Below, piece by piece: positions 36,264 through 47,028 of a DNA stretch of 64,000 bases; position 1 is the stretch's first letter; every line of letters starts with the position of its first letter. A program made the translations under genes and the position numbers. The stretch spans positions 372,001 through 436,000 of the forward strand of contig CANTFK010000992.1 in NCBI GenBank assembly GCA_947646735.1, written 5' to 3'. Under the pieces are notes generated by a model. It was not told the DNA's origin. It saw only the letters and a list, made by a program, of their open reading frames with translations, and ran no database searches. This DNA is from Peronospora farinosa (Eukaryota; Oomycota; Peronosporomycetes; Peronosporales; Peronosporaceae).

Positions 36264-37373
36264 TCATAACATCAATACTCCCGGGTTGCCGGTAGCACGA
36301 CGCATGGCGTGAACAATGGCACCGAATACGACGTAGCCGCCCACAAAAGCGTAAAAGCCAAATGTCGATATCACCGCCGCGATCAACACCATGACAGCAT
36401 ACCCCAACGTGTGATGCAACCAACGTCCCCAAGTTGTCGAGGCCCCTACAAATGGCAGACTGTAGCACGCATAATGACTGGCACTCCACGAGTTTTCGCA
36501 AACCCAGCAGTACTCGAACCGGCAACGCGTGCACGTCATATGATTGCAACCTTCATTTTTCCAAATCCGCATTTGACAGTGCGGACACGCCCGCACTGCT
36601 TTTTGTTTGCCTACTGATGCTTCCCACGCAAGATACGACTCGTCTTCTTTGCCACGACAGAACCAGAACCAATGTACATATCCACGACAGCGAAAGCAGC
36701 CCACCGTCTCACATTTCGGACAAGTGAAGTTGTCTGTGCTTTCACACATGATAAGCTCATCACAACCTGGTCTTGGACACCACCGGGCACTTGGATTCTT
36801 CTCATCCTAGTCAATAGCCACTCAAGTCGATGAGGTACATTACATCGATCTGTCCACACCCAGGTCAATTGACTGCAACGTACTCGCTTGCGTTTCAACA
36901 CCGCTCGATACTGTACCATCTCTTTTGATCCTACAATGCATTTCATGTCATGTTCCTTGATGCTCTGCTTACAATTAACCACAGGACACACTAATTGGTC
37001 TACAAAGCAACAAAAACAGTTATTTACATGGTCAAATCTCATTCTAACATTTGCATCTAATTTTACTGATTGCACCTTCATCTACTTCTCGCGTCTTGAT
37101 CTTGAATTCAATATACTTTCGAATGCACTCTGTCATTAACCCATATAACCATTATAAATAGCTGACAAATATTAAATAAACTATGTATTAATTTTTACCA
37201 GCACAGAAACGATGGCGACAGTGCAGCTTTGCATACGTCTCGTTGACGTCATCCTTTACGTCACGTAGCCTCAGCACGGGCACAATTTCCAGACATATCG
37301 GACAGATCTGTGGTGATACCAACGTGGCCACTAAACGTCGATAGCCACGAACGAAACCTCGCAACATTGTCAT
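36264..37373 (-). CDS. RBR-type E3 ubiquitin ligase with C-terminal membrane anchor (295 aa)
   Basis: Four exons joined in phase: 37373-37199, 37129-37076, 36999-36884 and 36806-36264. RING1 (24-86): CPICLE, HCRHRFCAEC and CPVVNC. In-between-RING (about 125-165): WCPRPGC, CPKC, CFRC. Rcat (189-222): CPHC, GCNHMTC, CTRC, CWVC. Cys202 in GCNHM is the expected catalytic cysteine that takes ubiquitin from the E2 before transfer. Residues 250-282 are hydrophobic (VLIAAVISTFGFYAFVGGY), probably two short or one long membrane segment. The N-terminus before RING1 is only 23 aa, so an upstream exon cannot be excluded. Membrane-anchored RBR ligases resemble RNF19/RNF144 types. Confidence 0.88.
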
Positions 37374-38169
37374 TGCAACAAGAAAAAGAACTATATCATT
37401 TAATTAAGGGAATTACTATTTTCACCACACTCTGTACTATTTCCACTACACATTGTACTATGCTCACCACACCATAACTTTGCACACTTATTACTATTTC
37501 TTACCACACCATAACTTTTGTTTAGATACACCCCCCATACCAGAATCTGTACTAATTGGTCAAGATTCTTGATGCGCTTTCTACATTTAGGATCCTATAT
37601 AGAATTGCAGAATACAAGCGCAAAGTAGAGATCTCGTGTGCTAACATGCGTGAGGTATCAAGTGGATTTGGGATGAAGCTAGACCACAATGACACAATTT
37701 GTGTTAATATGTTATTTGCGCAGTGATAAGTGGGACAGGTTATGAGCCCATGTCTTCTTGCACTGTCCAAATAACATATAAACACAAATTGTGTCATTGT
37801 TGTCGAAGCTCGTACAATCGACTCATCGTCAATTACACTCAACACATGAATGCGTCGTAAAAAAGTTTCCATTTCCCAAATCAGCATCCGCATATGCCAC
37901 AATCTGCACGTCGATTGTAGGTCTTGATGCGTTGACATACACATCCTTCGACACTATTGTCTTGTCAGACAATGTCCAAAGTAGTCCGTAGTCTGACGAT
38001 CCTCACAAAAAGCGGAACACTCATTTAAGCAAGACATAGTGCTCTCTCGTATAACAAGTAAGAAATTTTCCAACGTTCGCACTGCGTTGTAGACCCAGAC
38101 TCTGTCACGCTTATCACTGCGCAGGTGATTGTCGTTGTTCTGTAGGGTGAACAATACAGAGTAGGGAAT
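37374..38169. other. Spacer with copia RNase H remnant and low-complexity repeats
   Basis: 37410-37530 holds repeated TTACTATTTCCACCACAC-like units, also present at 47455-47550. 37687-37799 is a hairpin. 37830-37945, read on the minus strand, encodes IDVQIVAYADADLGN, a copia RNase H motif ending in a stop. A 60-nt core (about 37878-37935) recurs at about 48268-48326. No intact gene is seen. Confidence 0.6.
37687..37799. repeat. Inverted repeat, 31-bp arms
   Basis: Left arm 37687-37717 (CAATGACACAATTTGTGTTA...) and right arm 37769-37799 are reverse complements with one mismatch. The spacer is 51 nt. The arm itself is partly palindromic (ACACAATTTGTGT). May be a small foldback element or a structured RNA. 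Confidence 0.85.
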
Positions 38170-38174
38170 ATATG
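38170..38174 (+). repeat. Target-site duplication of copia B (ATATA, left)
   Basis: ATATA precedes the 5' LTR and is repeated at 42634-42638 after the 3' LTR. Confidence 0.9.
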
Positions 38175-38599
38175 TTAGAAATGCCTGTTTAGAAACGTCT
38201 TGTCAGTCATTGTTATATTACAGGTTCAACAGGTATAACATGTGACGGTGACACCTGATTGGTCAAAGTCACACATATCTTAACATGTGGTGAGACGAGG
38301 CTACGATGGTGACAGATGGTGAGACGAGGCTACGATGGTGACAGATGGTGAGACGAGGCTACGACAGTGACAAGTGTCGTGACAGGCGTTACGATAAGAT
38401 CGGACCAGGTGATGGGACGAGGTGGCGACATGACCGTTGAGCGACATGACGACGGCGTAGATGACGGACGCAAACATGTTATGGTCAAGTTGCAGTGCAT
38501 GTTGTATTATAGTGTTAGCGAACGAAGATAACATTCTAATACATTCATTTTTACTTCTAACTACCTCTGCACAAGTGCAACTACCATCTACTTACAACA
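38175..38599 (+). repeat. 5' LTR of copia B, with internal tandem repeat
   Basis: TGTTAGAAATGCCTG to TACAACA. Contains three copies of a 29-bp unit (TGGTGAGACGAGGCTACGAT core) at about 38288-38372, the last one incomplete. Confidence 0.92.
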
Positions 38600-38611
38600 G
38601 GTTATGAGCCC
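38600..38611 (+). promoter_or_regulatory. Primer-binding site of copia B matching the initiator tRNA-Met anticodon arm
   Basis: GGTTATGAGCCC directly follows the LTR. It is the reverse complement of GGGCTCATAACC, the anticodon stem-loop of eukaryotic initiator tRNA-Met, not of a tRNA 3' end. Drosophila copia is known to prime from such an internal tRNA fragment. The ATG inside it (38604) opens gag. Confidence 0.75.
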
Positions 38612-39850
38612 AATCAAGCGAGATGCCGGTACAGATACTAAAGCTGGACCCGTTGTGGTGACCGAAGGTCCTAACAAGACCGACAACGACCACTTGGAAG
38701 AGAAGTCGGCAGTGCCCGTGGGGGCAATGGACAAGGTGCTGACCATGCTCGGGGACCTATCCGAACGAATGAATCGGATGGAGGTTTTTCAGAACGAGCA
38801 AGTCGGCAAGGGTAACAAGGGGTCACCGGAGTTAATCTTCGGTTCGGCCCTGGGAGTGGGAGCGGGGATGACTCTCTAGGCTTTGGAGCGTACCCCTCCT
38901 CCCAAGAAATCCCCGGACGTGTCTCCAGCGACATACTTCGGGGCAAGGCGCCACAACCAGGTGAATGTTGATGGTCGACCGGCGGAACATGTTGCAGCAA
39001 ACGTGAACATGGAGGCAGGACCTGGGCCTGTACATTACAGGCAGGAAATACCTGCAGACTATTATCCAGGCGCGGGTATGCCAAACAGGATGTACGGTCA
39101 TCCTGGACTACAAGTTACCGGTATGACAGATGCACAACACCGGAAGCTCGCGCTACAACCCTTTGACGGGAAGGAACTATACCACGGACTCGGTAGTGGG
39201 TTCCTTGAATGGGGTAAAGAATTCGTCCGTCAAGTCGGGTTTGCTGAGCGTGCGTGTGGTTTCGCGTGGCCGGAGGATATCAAGGTTGATGTCCTGGGAC
39301 AACACCTGGCCAGCAAGGCGCAGACGTATTACCGTCGGCAGGTGAAAACTTGGTGGTCTGAAAGCAAAACCTTGGAGCATTCCATGCAAAGGTTGCTCTA
39401 GACCTTCAACACCAAGATATCACCTGCCCAGAGCATGAAATTGTTCACGGCGCCAAAGGCAACTCACAGAAGTTGGACGGACCACTTTTTGTACCTCACG
39501 GCCGTGAGTGATGAGTGCGGAGGTGCGGATAGTCTAGTGCTTGACAATATCGTCCACTACGCAGACCCGTATATGCGTACGACAATGTTGTCCAGGTTGG
39601 ATATGCATCGTACCGACCCCTTACGTCAGGCTGAAGAACTGGCTCAATTCGCGCAGTCGACGGAGATCGACACTCATGCAAAGAATCTTGGGCGCGATGT
39701 GGTAAACGCTGTCGAAACAAGGAAGAAACCGAAGGACAGGGTCAAGGACAAGGTAAAATAAACCTTCGGTAAGGGTGACCAGTGCACGTGTTACAAGTGC
39801 GGGGAAGTCGGACACATCAGGTCGATGTGCCCGCAACTGAAGAAGAAGAT
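38604..39850 (+). pseudogene. gag: gag of copia B
   Basis: Starts MSPIKRDAGTDTKAG at 38604. Stops at 38877 (TAG; Gln in copia A), 39399 (TAG; Gln in copia A) and 39759 (TAA) break it. The capsid-like part has LALQPFDGKELYHGL and WEWGK-like motifs and AERACGFAWPED. The zinc knuckle CYKCGEVGHIRSMC lies at about 39788-39832. Confidence 0.88.
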
Positions 39851-41815
39851 ACCAAGGGCAAGCTTTACCTTTGCAATTGGCAATGGTGGACATATTCAAG
39901 ACAACAATTGGATCCTTGACAGTGGGTCCAGCAGACATTTGGTAAACGATTTAAGTCTGCTGTTTAATCCGAAAGACTGTCAGAGTGAATGTTTGACGGC
40001 AGCCACTGATGGAGGCGTGCTGAGAATCACCATGCAAGGAAGTGTCGACATTGAAGTTGTCGCACTGGGAGTTGTGAACACCATCCGGCTCCTCGATGTT
40101 CAGTATGCTGCAAACCTCGAGCGAAATATCATATTATATGGTAAGCTCGAGGCAAAAGGATGTATAAAACTCGAATATCGAGGAGGGAGGCGTGTGTTGA
40201 CCTCCGGGGTCGGAGGTGCACCGGTAATGGATGTTGAATGCAACAACAATGTGTTGGTTGTCACGGTGATGAGACCCGGTAACACCGTTTCAAGCACATC
40301 ACGGGAAGCGATGATGGCTGTACTTAATTCACCTGAATATGAATACGATTCGGATGTTCAGAGTGGTACCTTGATGCACTTTCATCGCCGATTGGGCCAT
40401 CTCTGTTTCGATACTATCATCAAGATGGCCAGAGACCCGGGGTCGGCTATTAAGCTGACTGACCTGACACGCATAAATTGCCTGGCGGTGCTAAAGGAAA
40501 ACAAGTCAAGAAAGCACAGTCGAAAAAGGACACGGGCATGAACTCACCTATCGACGTGATAGGTGGAGTGATATGCTATGATCTCAAGGGACCGATAACC
40601 CCACGAGACCGACTGGGAAATCGTTACCTAGTCAATTTTATTGACCACCTATCAAATTATTGCCGTGTGTTTCTGGCCAAGTCTGAAGATATTGCTGCAC
40701 TCAAGTTCAAGCAGTTCCTTGTAAGTTTCGAACGAGCATTTTATTGAAAGATCCACGTGCTACGCACGGACGAAGGTGGCGAATACAAGACATTGGATGT
40801 GTTTTGCAAAGGTACTGGCGTATCACGTCAAGTGAGCGAAGCCAGAAACCAAGCCAGTAATGGTAAGGCTGAACGGATGCATCGTACTATTATGATTATG
40901 GTAAGAAGCATGGTGTTCGCCTCGAACCTACCCCTTTCTTTCTGGGGTGATGCTGCTGAGTACGCGACTTACATACTCAACCGGAGCCGAACCAAGTCGA
41001 ATCCTGGTGGTGTATCCCCAATAGAATTTTTGACGAAAAAAGTGCCTATGATGAATGACATCGTGGTGTTCGGTTCTGCAAGCACGGTTCATGTCCATAC
41101 AAAAAACAAGTCACTTTTTGGAGAGCGTGGGAAGGCAGCCATACTAATTGGCAAAAGTGGCGAGACGAAGAATTACAAAGTGTACATCCCCAAGGACAAG
41201 GTGGTTGTGGTAACACAACATGTGCAAAACATTGAAACACTGTCGGATGAGCAAAACGAACAAGTCAAGTCCCACTTGAAGAGAGTCGACCATCAGGAGG
41301 AGTCACCCAATGATGATCAACCGGATGTTCAAGTGCAATCAAGCGTCAAAAAACGGGTCACGAAAGGACTTAAGGGTCGAAAACTCGGATGGACGAGAGA
41401 GCGACATGGTACAAGGTCAATCAGCAAGCAACAGGTTGAAGAACCTTTAGATAAAGGTTCTGCTGAACAACAAGATGTGATAAATGTAAACGTAATGCAA
41501 GACCCCAAGCACTATGGAGAAGCGGTCAAGAGCAAGCAACATCAAGAGTGGAAGATCGCCATGATCGAAGAACTGGACGCGTTAAAGGCGAACGATGTCT
41601 GGACGATCGTTGCACCACCCAAGGATGCGCACGTTCTCCACAACAAGTGGGTGTACAAGACCAAAACGGATGCTAACGGGGACATAGAGCGGTACAAGGC
41701 TCGTCTGGTCGTCTGTGGAAACGGACAAGTCTTTGGAGTAGACTACAACCTCACCTTTGCAGCGGTGATGGACTTGAGCACGGTGAAGATGATCTTGATG
41801 CTATCAAGACGTTGA
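39850..41815 (+). pseudogene. pol: Protease, integrase and N-terminal RT of copia B
   Basis: Protease motif WILDSGSSRHLV near 39910. GAG-pre-integrase MHFHRRLGHLCF near 40375. Integrase core: YDLKGPITPRDRLG (Asp), then after TGA at about 40745, LRTDEGGEYKTL (Asp) and NGKAERMHRTI (Glu). RT begins at about 41510 with HQEWKIAMIEELDAL and KARLVVCGNGQ, and stops at 41813 before the YVDD region. Confidence 0.9.
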
Positions 41816-41839
41816 TAGGTACCAGCTCGACATGGTGAT

Positions 41840-42206
41840 GTGCCGAATGCATACGTCGAGGCAGAATTCATCGCGGCGTCTCAAGCCGGACGCGAGCTAC
41901 TAGGGATGAAGGGACTATTTGAAGAATTGAAGTTGAACGTGATCAAGCCGATGCCGATGTGGATAGACAATTTAAGCGGCTATCAAGCAGGTAGAGTCGG
42001 AGAAGAGCACGTCAAGCGCCAAGCACGTAGACATCAGGTTCAAGTTCATCTGCAACTACGCGAAAGATGGGATCGTGGCTCCAAGATTTGTCAAGTCCCA
42101 AGACATGATGGCCGATATATTGACGAAGTCATTGCCGGCGCCAAGAATGAAAGAGCTACGTGCAATGTTCGGGTTAAAGACCACTCAGGCTGACACCGAG
42201 GAGGAG
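41840..42206 (+). pseudogene. RNase H tail of copia B after the internal deletion
   Basis: PNAYVEAEFIAASQAGRELLG joins the RT motif NAYVKA (copia A near 31455) directly to the RNase H motif EAEFISASQAG (copia A near 32385), about 0.9 kb further on. The shared GAGGCxGA bases at the joint suggest microhomology deletion. PMWIDN follows, then the frame shifts. Confidence 0.85.
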
Positions 42207-42633
42207 TGTTAGAAATGCCTGTTTAGAAACGTCTTGTCAGTCATTGTTATATTACAGGTTCAACAGGTATAACATGTGACGATGACACCTGATTGGTCAA
42301 AGTCACACATATCTTAACATGTGGTGAGAAGAGGCTACGATGGTGACAGATGGTGAGACGAGGCTACGATGGTGACAGATGGTGAGACGAGGCTACGACA
42401 GTGACAAGTGTCGTGACAGGCGTTACGATAAGATCGGACCAGGTGATGGGACGAGGTGGCGACATGACCGTTGAGCGACATGACGACGACGTAGATGACG
42501 GACGCAAACATGTTATGGTCAAGTTGCAGTGCATGTTGTATTATAGTGTTAGCGAACGAAGATAACATTCTAATACATTCATTTTTACTTCTAACTACCT
42601 CTGCACAAGTGCAACTACCATCTACTTACAACA
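42207..42633 (+). repeat. 3' LTR of copia B
   Basis: Preceded by polypurine ACCGAGGAGGAG. TGTTAGAAATG to ACAACA, followed by ATATA. Carries the same triple 29-bp repeat as the 5' LTR (about 42322-42406). Confidence 0.92.
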
Positions 42634-42816
42634 ATATAGAACACGGATCATTTAATTTTCACTGAGCAACTTTAGGATTGAGGAGGGAAAAACCTCGTAG
42701 GTGACAACCCCTCCTGTTAGACTAGACTACAGTAGATACCAACAGGTATGCCTCAACTTTCAACTATAACGATGCGTCCCAGGTTGTAGACCCAGACCCA
42801 GATATGGATTATCGTC

Positions 42817-43834
42817 AGGTGACAACCCTCTTATCAACAGCGTCGACCCATGACCGACCTCTTGGGGGTTTCATAGACGATCTGGATGCTAAAAGCGAGA
42901 GCGAAGCTGAGCGCTTCGTGGATGAGCGGTTAGCCATCACACTTAAAGTCCGTGACGCGATGGCAAGCGCACAGAACAAGTAGAAACAATATGCGGACCA
43001 ACATGGTCGCAAAAACAATGAACACTTTAGTGTTGGGGACAAAGTGCTATTAAGTGCTGCTACCCTACCTAAAAATGAAATTTCTGTACTACCTAGTGGT
43101 ACTACTAAGCTAATGCCCGATTCATTGAGCCATTTACGGTGGTCGAGTTGGTTGGAGACCTAAAGTATAGGCTCACTATCCTACCGTATATGAAGACGCA
43201 CCCCGTATTTTAGGTGGGTCGTCTGAAACGGTATATTGATCCACATCGGTCTAACGAGACCGATGGTGACGTCGACTGTGAGTCGAGTGTCGCGACCGAT
43301 CAGGCGACGAGGAAGCCGAGAGGCTCCCCGTATACGACCGAGGCGATAGAGGACTCGGTGATCGAGGAGGACTCCGCGCTTGACGCGGGTCTCTCATCAC
43401 CAGTCGCTCGTGTATGTCCAAACTGGCCTTCAGTCAGTCATAATCCTGACGGTTCTTGGTTCTCACATTTCATAAATATAAAGCCAGTCGCGAGACTTGA
43501 CTCTCGAGATCTGCCACCTGCCTCTTCAGCGAAGCGATCTCCGCCTGCGACTGAACGACAACAGGATCGGCAGCCGCGAGTAGGTGGGCGTAATCGCCAC
43601 TCCTATCGGGCGCCATCTGTGCTGGTGGATGCGGGTGGAAACACACGCTTCCTTGTTGGAAGGTTGTTGGCCCACCGCTATGTGAAGCAAAAGCTTCAGA
43701 TCCTTGTCCATTGGAAGGGATGCCCGACGACTTTCGACTCTTGGGAACCGGTTGACGCATTGCGTGTCGACGTGCCTGGGCTGGTGGCTGCTTATGTGAA
43801 GCAGCACCGCTGCACTTGCTCTGCTAAGTCCTGA
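42817..43834 (+). pseudogene. Gypsy copy 2: integrase C-terminus and chromodomain
   Basis: STASTHDRPLGGFIDDLDAK and FSVGDKVLLSAATLPK match gypsy copy 1. Broken by TAG at 42981-42983 (Gln codon in copy 1), a frameshift near 43115 and TAG in PVF-stop-VGRLKRY near 43210. A long acidic-to-basic linker (43214-43620), lost in copy 1, leads to the chromodomain RFLVGRLLAHRY, LVHWKGCPTTFDSWEP. Upstream pol is missing. Confidence 0.85.
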
Positions 43835-43929
43835 GGGACTATCAGGGGAAGCGTAACGAGAAGGACTTGGGGGTATGTTATCACCCAATGAATACTCCCA
43901 ACTCCCTTGCACGCGTCATAACGAATCTG

Positions 43930-44530
43930 ATTCGCTGCGACCGCTAATTTACTGCATCTAAATGCGGTGTACCACGGCGCAGAAACTCTGATTCGTATTC
44001 GTCGGTTGTTTTGTTTAAACGCAACACGACGGGGATGGGGCAAGCACGAACTAGTGTTTTTATCTGCCGTTTACATAATGGAAAGACGCTAAAAAGTTCA
44101 TTAGTATTAATAGTGGCACGCTCCAGAAGCGTCACTTTTAGTGCACTCGAGTGTGACCAATCGGATGGCGGCGGCATTGGTGACAAGCCACCACTCACGT
44201 AGCCGCCCTCGCGACGGCGTGCTAGTGAGGTCGACGGTTTAGTCGGTGGAGTTGGAAGCTTACTCTGACTCTTTATTATGATAGACAAGATATCAGAAGT
44301 AGGGGCTACATCGATAGAGGCGGTAGATTTAAAACTCCGAGGAACGGATCATTGCTCTCTGTTGACAGCCCGGCAGAAAATACCGGCGTTGTAACAGAGG
44401 CACTAAGCGACGACTGCAAATTATCGCGGCGCGTGTGCTTTGTGTTTTTCTGCATGGGCGCCTTTACAAGCGACCCATCAGCTCGACCACTTTCGGTGAG
44501 AGAATGCCGACCGGACTAAGCGGCGCATTG
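43930..44530 (-). pseudogene. Antisense coding-like region of gypsy copy 2
   Basis: Begins close to the 3' LTR (MDLGDSEPFTM near 44533) and runs away from it, opposite to pol. Includes MQKNTKHTRRDNLQ, the motif RRREGGYVSGGLSPMPPPSDW, and KRQIKTLVRACPIPVVLRLN. The main open part is 44288-43944, ending LRRGTPHLDAVN. Homologous in sequence, position and orientation to the antisense region of copy 1. A frameshift and a stop split it. Confidence 0.6.
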
Positions 44531-44604
44531 TAAACGGCTCGCTGTCCCCTAAATCCATTTGCGATGTTCTTACAAAAATGTTAAAATTGATCTAAAAAAG
44601 GAGG

Positions 44605-45500
44605 TGTAACGGGCCAAACGGTACGTGTAGTATAAACGCTGTGGGCCTTAGCGGCTCTCATGATAATGATAGTGAGCCATAACCGACACAGTACGGTATT
44701 ACCGATATCATATAGTATCCATAAAAATTAGCATTAACTAACTATACATGATGCAATATGATCGGTTATCCAACCGTAGTGTAAGTTCAATAATTATATT
44801 ATCTAACGGTCGTGGCAATCGCACACGACTACGCTGACGGTCTAGTGTTGTGCGGGCTCTCGCTGAAGGTCTTAATGATGTCCGGCTTCTGGATAGGTAG
44901 ACTCGAAATCGAAGCCCTGAAGCCGGAAAAAACTTGCCGATTGTGATTAAAACGTGACATGACATTTACGTAGAGAACGAGCCGATGGTGTCGCTCACCT
45001 GATGGTGGCAATACAGTAATTTTTGCTAACGGCACTGAATACTTCTCGAGAAGTGAATGCCATAGAGGCAAGTGACTGACGTCGTAACGTTTTTGCTGCT
45101 GCCCACATCGACTACATGTACACGGTTTCTACTACATCACAGCGCCGGCGCGAGCTTAGCTAACGATTATACGAGTTTGCTCAATAATATGCCACCATTG
45201 ATCGAGTACGTGTAATCCTGGACAGGCCAGCACTATTAGACAAACGTCGATTGACTAAACAGCAATACTAAACTGTTAAAGAGCCGCTGGAAACTGCTCT
45301 AATACCTATAAAAATCAGCTCCGTATATGTAAGCAAAGAGGAAGGAAAGTATCGCAATTTTGGGAGATAACGAAGAGTCAAAGTAGAATTCCGAGGACAT
45401 TGTTGACAAACTTCAAAGTAAGACTACACGTTTACTACTATTACATCTCTTCAAAACTGGACGAGAAGAATGTAGATCTGGGTAAGTAAAAAAGGTTATT
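44605..45500 (+). repeat. 3' LTR of gypsy copy 2 (start clear, end uncertain)
   Basis: AAAAAAGGAGG (polypurine) then TGTAACGGGCC at 44605. The sequence after the first ten bases is unlike the other LTRs here. I could not find the CA end or a second copy, so the right limit is a guess. Nothing gene-like lies between here and the seipin 3' end. Confidence 0.5.
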
Positions 45501-45767
45501 AACTGCAGTATGACGCAGCAAAAAGACGATGAGCGACGACAAGCAAGGCTCGATCAATCGTCATCGCTATCAGGTCTGGCTACAACTGCATATTTATTCT
45601 GTTCATGTTCAAATAATCATGGCACAACGCTGTAAGCGAATTAGTCTGTCGTTCTCTTATTTCCCTGTGCCTTACTTAACTCAAAAACTGCATTGCAGAC
45701 ACTTGCCATGCACAATAAACATCTCCCTGCTTCTCTACGAAGCTTATAGCGTATAGCGTGCTTGCCC

Positions 45768-46946
45768 TTAGGGAGAATCACCAGCCTGTTCTTTCTTCAC
45801 GTCCATCGCCTCCTCCTTCGCGTCCTCAATAACCGCTTCAATAACGTCATCCAGGGCTGCCGACGACTCGGCCATACCCGTTGTCGTAAATGACGCCTCA
45901 CCGATCAACGTCTCATTTTTCACATGAGGGATAGTCTCATCATCCAATGGTGTCCCCGTCTCAAACACCTTCTTCGCCTTATCACGCGCATCAGTAGCAG
46001 CAGCTTCCAGCGCTATTACATCAGCGCTTGCTTCCTCGTCCAGTTCTGGGAGAACATACACCGCGTACAAGATCACCAGCACCAACGCTTCCAAAAACAC
46101 AATGTTCAGAATGAACAGAATAGCTGTTGGGACTGCCCAATGGTACATCAAGTAGCGCACACCCGTCAGCTGTGCAATCACTGTAAGCTTTGCCGAATAG
46201 ACCTGCAACATAGGGGTGTTCAACTCAATATCAACACGTGTCAAAGGGTACTCGATGTGTTCCAGGTATCCATTGACTGCCGTCACTCGCAGCGTCTGAA
46301 CCGGCTCTGTGAAGCCCAAGGCGTACGGCACGAGCCAGAATCCAAGTCTTAACCAGCGCACAGGCATCGGCAGGTCGTGGAGCATCACCGGTCGAGCGCT
46401 AGCTGCTAGCTGCCTCTTGTTCTTGGCCTCCCACAGCGACGTGGACACCATAAAGACTCCAACCTCCGCGTTTACACGTGACTCCGGTACCGTTAGCTCC
46501 AGAATGACGTCATACTTGACACCAGGGACGAGGACAGGGGACGTTGTCGGCTTAGACACCGGCACCAATGACTGCCATTGGTGCACCGGATCTCGTAGAT
46601 CCAATGATGCTGTTGGTATAAAGGGGTAATCGGATGGCTGAGTGATTGCTCCGTGGCGAGGGCCGTAATTGAAGAAAACATCCTGTTCATGATATCTGGA
46701 CGGAATAACAAGAAAATAGAAAAGGGCGTAGAGCATTGAGGCCGATACGACGAGGAACGAGATTCCAGCAAAGACTTGAGCAACTCGCAAGGACCAAAGC
46801 AGCAGCAGCTTTAAGTAGTCTCTGGCCAATCGAGCGAGTTCCACCCGCAAACGTTGGCGTTCCACTTCATCTTTGAGCAACTCGGTCGCACTTGAAGGCA
46901 GAAATGCCAGTAGTAATGTCCATGGAACCCACGACGCCATTGTCAT
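45768..46946 (-). CDS. BSCL2: Seipin (lipid-droplet biogenesis), 392 aa
   Basis: Single exon. ATG at 46946 chosen because the open frame upstream has no ATG and contains a hairpin. Topology: short N-terminus, amphipathic charged helix (25-45), membrane helix 1 at about 56-80, a lumenal domain of about 190 residues beginning IPSRYHEQDVFFNYG, and membrane helix 2 at about 271-299. The cytosolic tail is acidic. Two membrane helices around a conserved lumenal beta-sandwich (YDVILELTVPES, NxEVGVFMV) is the seipin family pattern. Seipin forms ER ring oligomers at lipid-droplet contact sites and controls triacylglycerol flow. No intron was needed. Confidence 0.88.
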   Translation of the reverse strand: MTMASWVPWTLLLAFLPSSATELLKDEVERQRLRVELARLARDYLKLLLLWSLRVAQVFAGISFLVVSASMLYALFYFLVIPSRYHEQDVFFNYGPRHGAITQPSDYPFIPTASLDLRDPVHQWQSLVPVSKPTTSPVLVPGVKYDVILELTVPESRVNAEVGVFMVSTSLWEAKNKRQLAASARPVMLHDLPMPVRWLRLGFWLVPYALGFTEPVQTLRVTAVNGYLEHIEYPLTRVDIELNTPMLQVYSAKLTVIAQLTGVRYLMYHWAVPTAILFILNIVFLEALVLVILYAVYVLPELDEEASADVIALEAAATDARDKAKKVFETGTPLDDETIPHVKNETLIGEASFTTTGMAESSAALDDVIEAVIEDAKEEAMDVKKEQAGDSP

Positions 46947-46971
46947 TGCTATTGCTAAAGTGAGCTTTTGG

Positions 46972-47028
46972 CTTAACGGTGGGATCTCAAAAGTTTCTAA
47001 AAAAGATACTCGAGATCCCACCGTTAAG
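46972..47028. repeat. Perfect 17-bp inverted repeat 26 bp upstream of the seipin start
   Basis: CTTAACGGTGGGATCTC at 46972-46988 and its exact reverse complement at 47012-47028, with a 23-nt loop. It would form a strong hairpin in the 5' leader or promoter. Confidence 0.9.

Larger units (their letters stand above)
38175..42633 (+). mobile_element. Ty1/copia element B, recent but internally deleted
   Basis: Bounded by ATATA duplications. LTRs 38175-38599 and 42207-42633 differ at about three substitutions plus 2 nt by eye. Gag, zinc knuckle, protease, integrase and the first part of RT are present. Most of RT and the first half of RNase H are missing at about 41845-41860. The element is 4.46 kb versus about 5.1 kb for copia A without its insert. 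Same protein family as copia A, different LTR body. Confidence 0.94.

Noticed and set aside
37552..37944. 130-codon minus-strand frame
   Set aside because: A different frame of the same stretch encodes a copia RNase H motif, so this longer frame is a shadow of a repeat remnant.
43470..43760. Minus-strand frame with a helical, coiled-coil-like sequence
   Set aside because: It is the exact complement of the gypsy copy 2 chromodomain and linker; the sense frame explains it better. The same holds for 12773-12996 opposite the copy 1 chromodomain.
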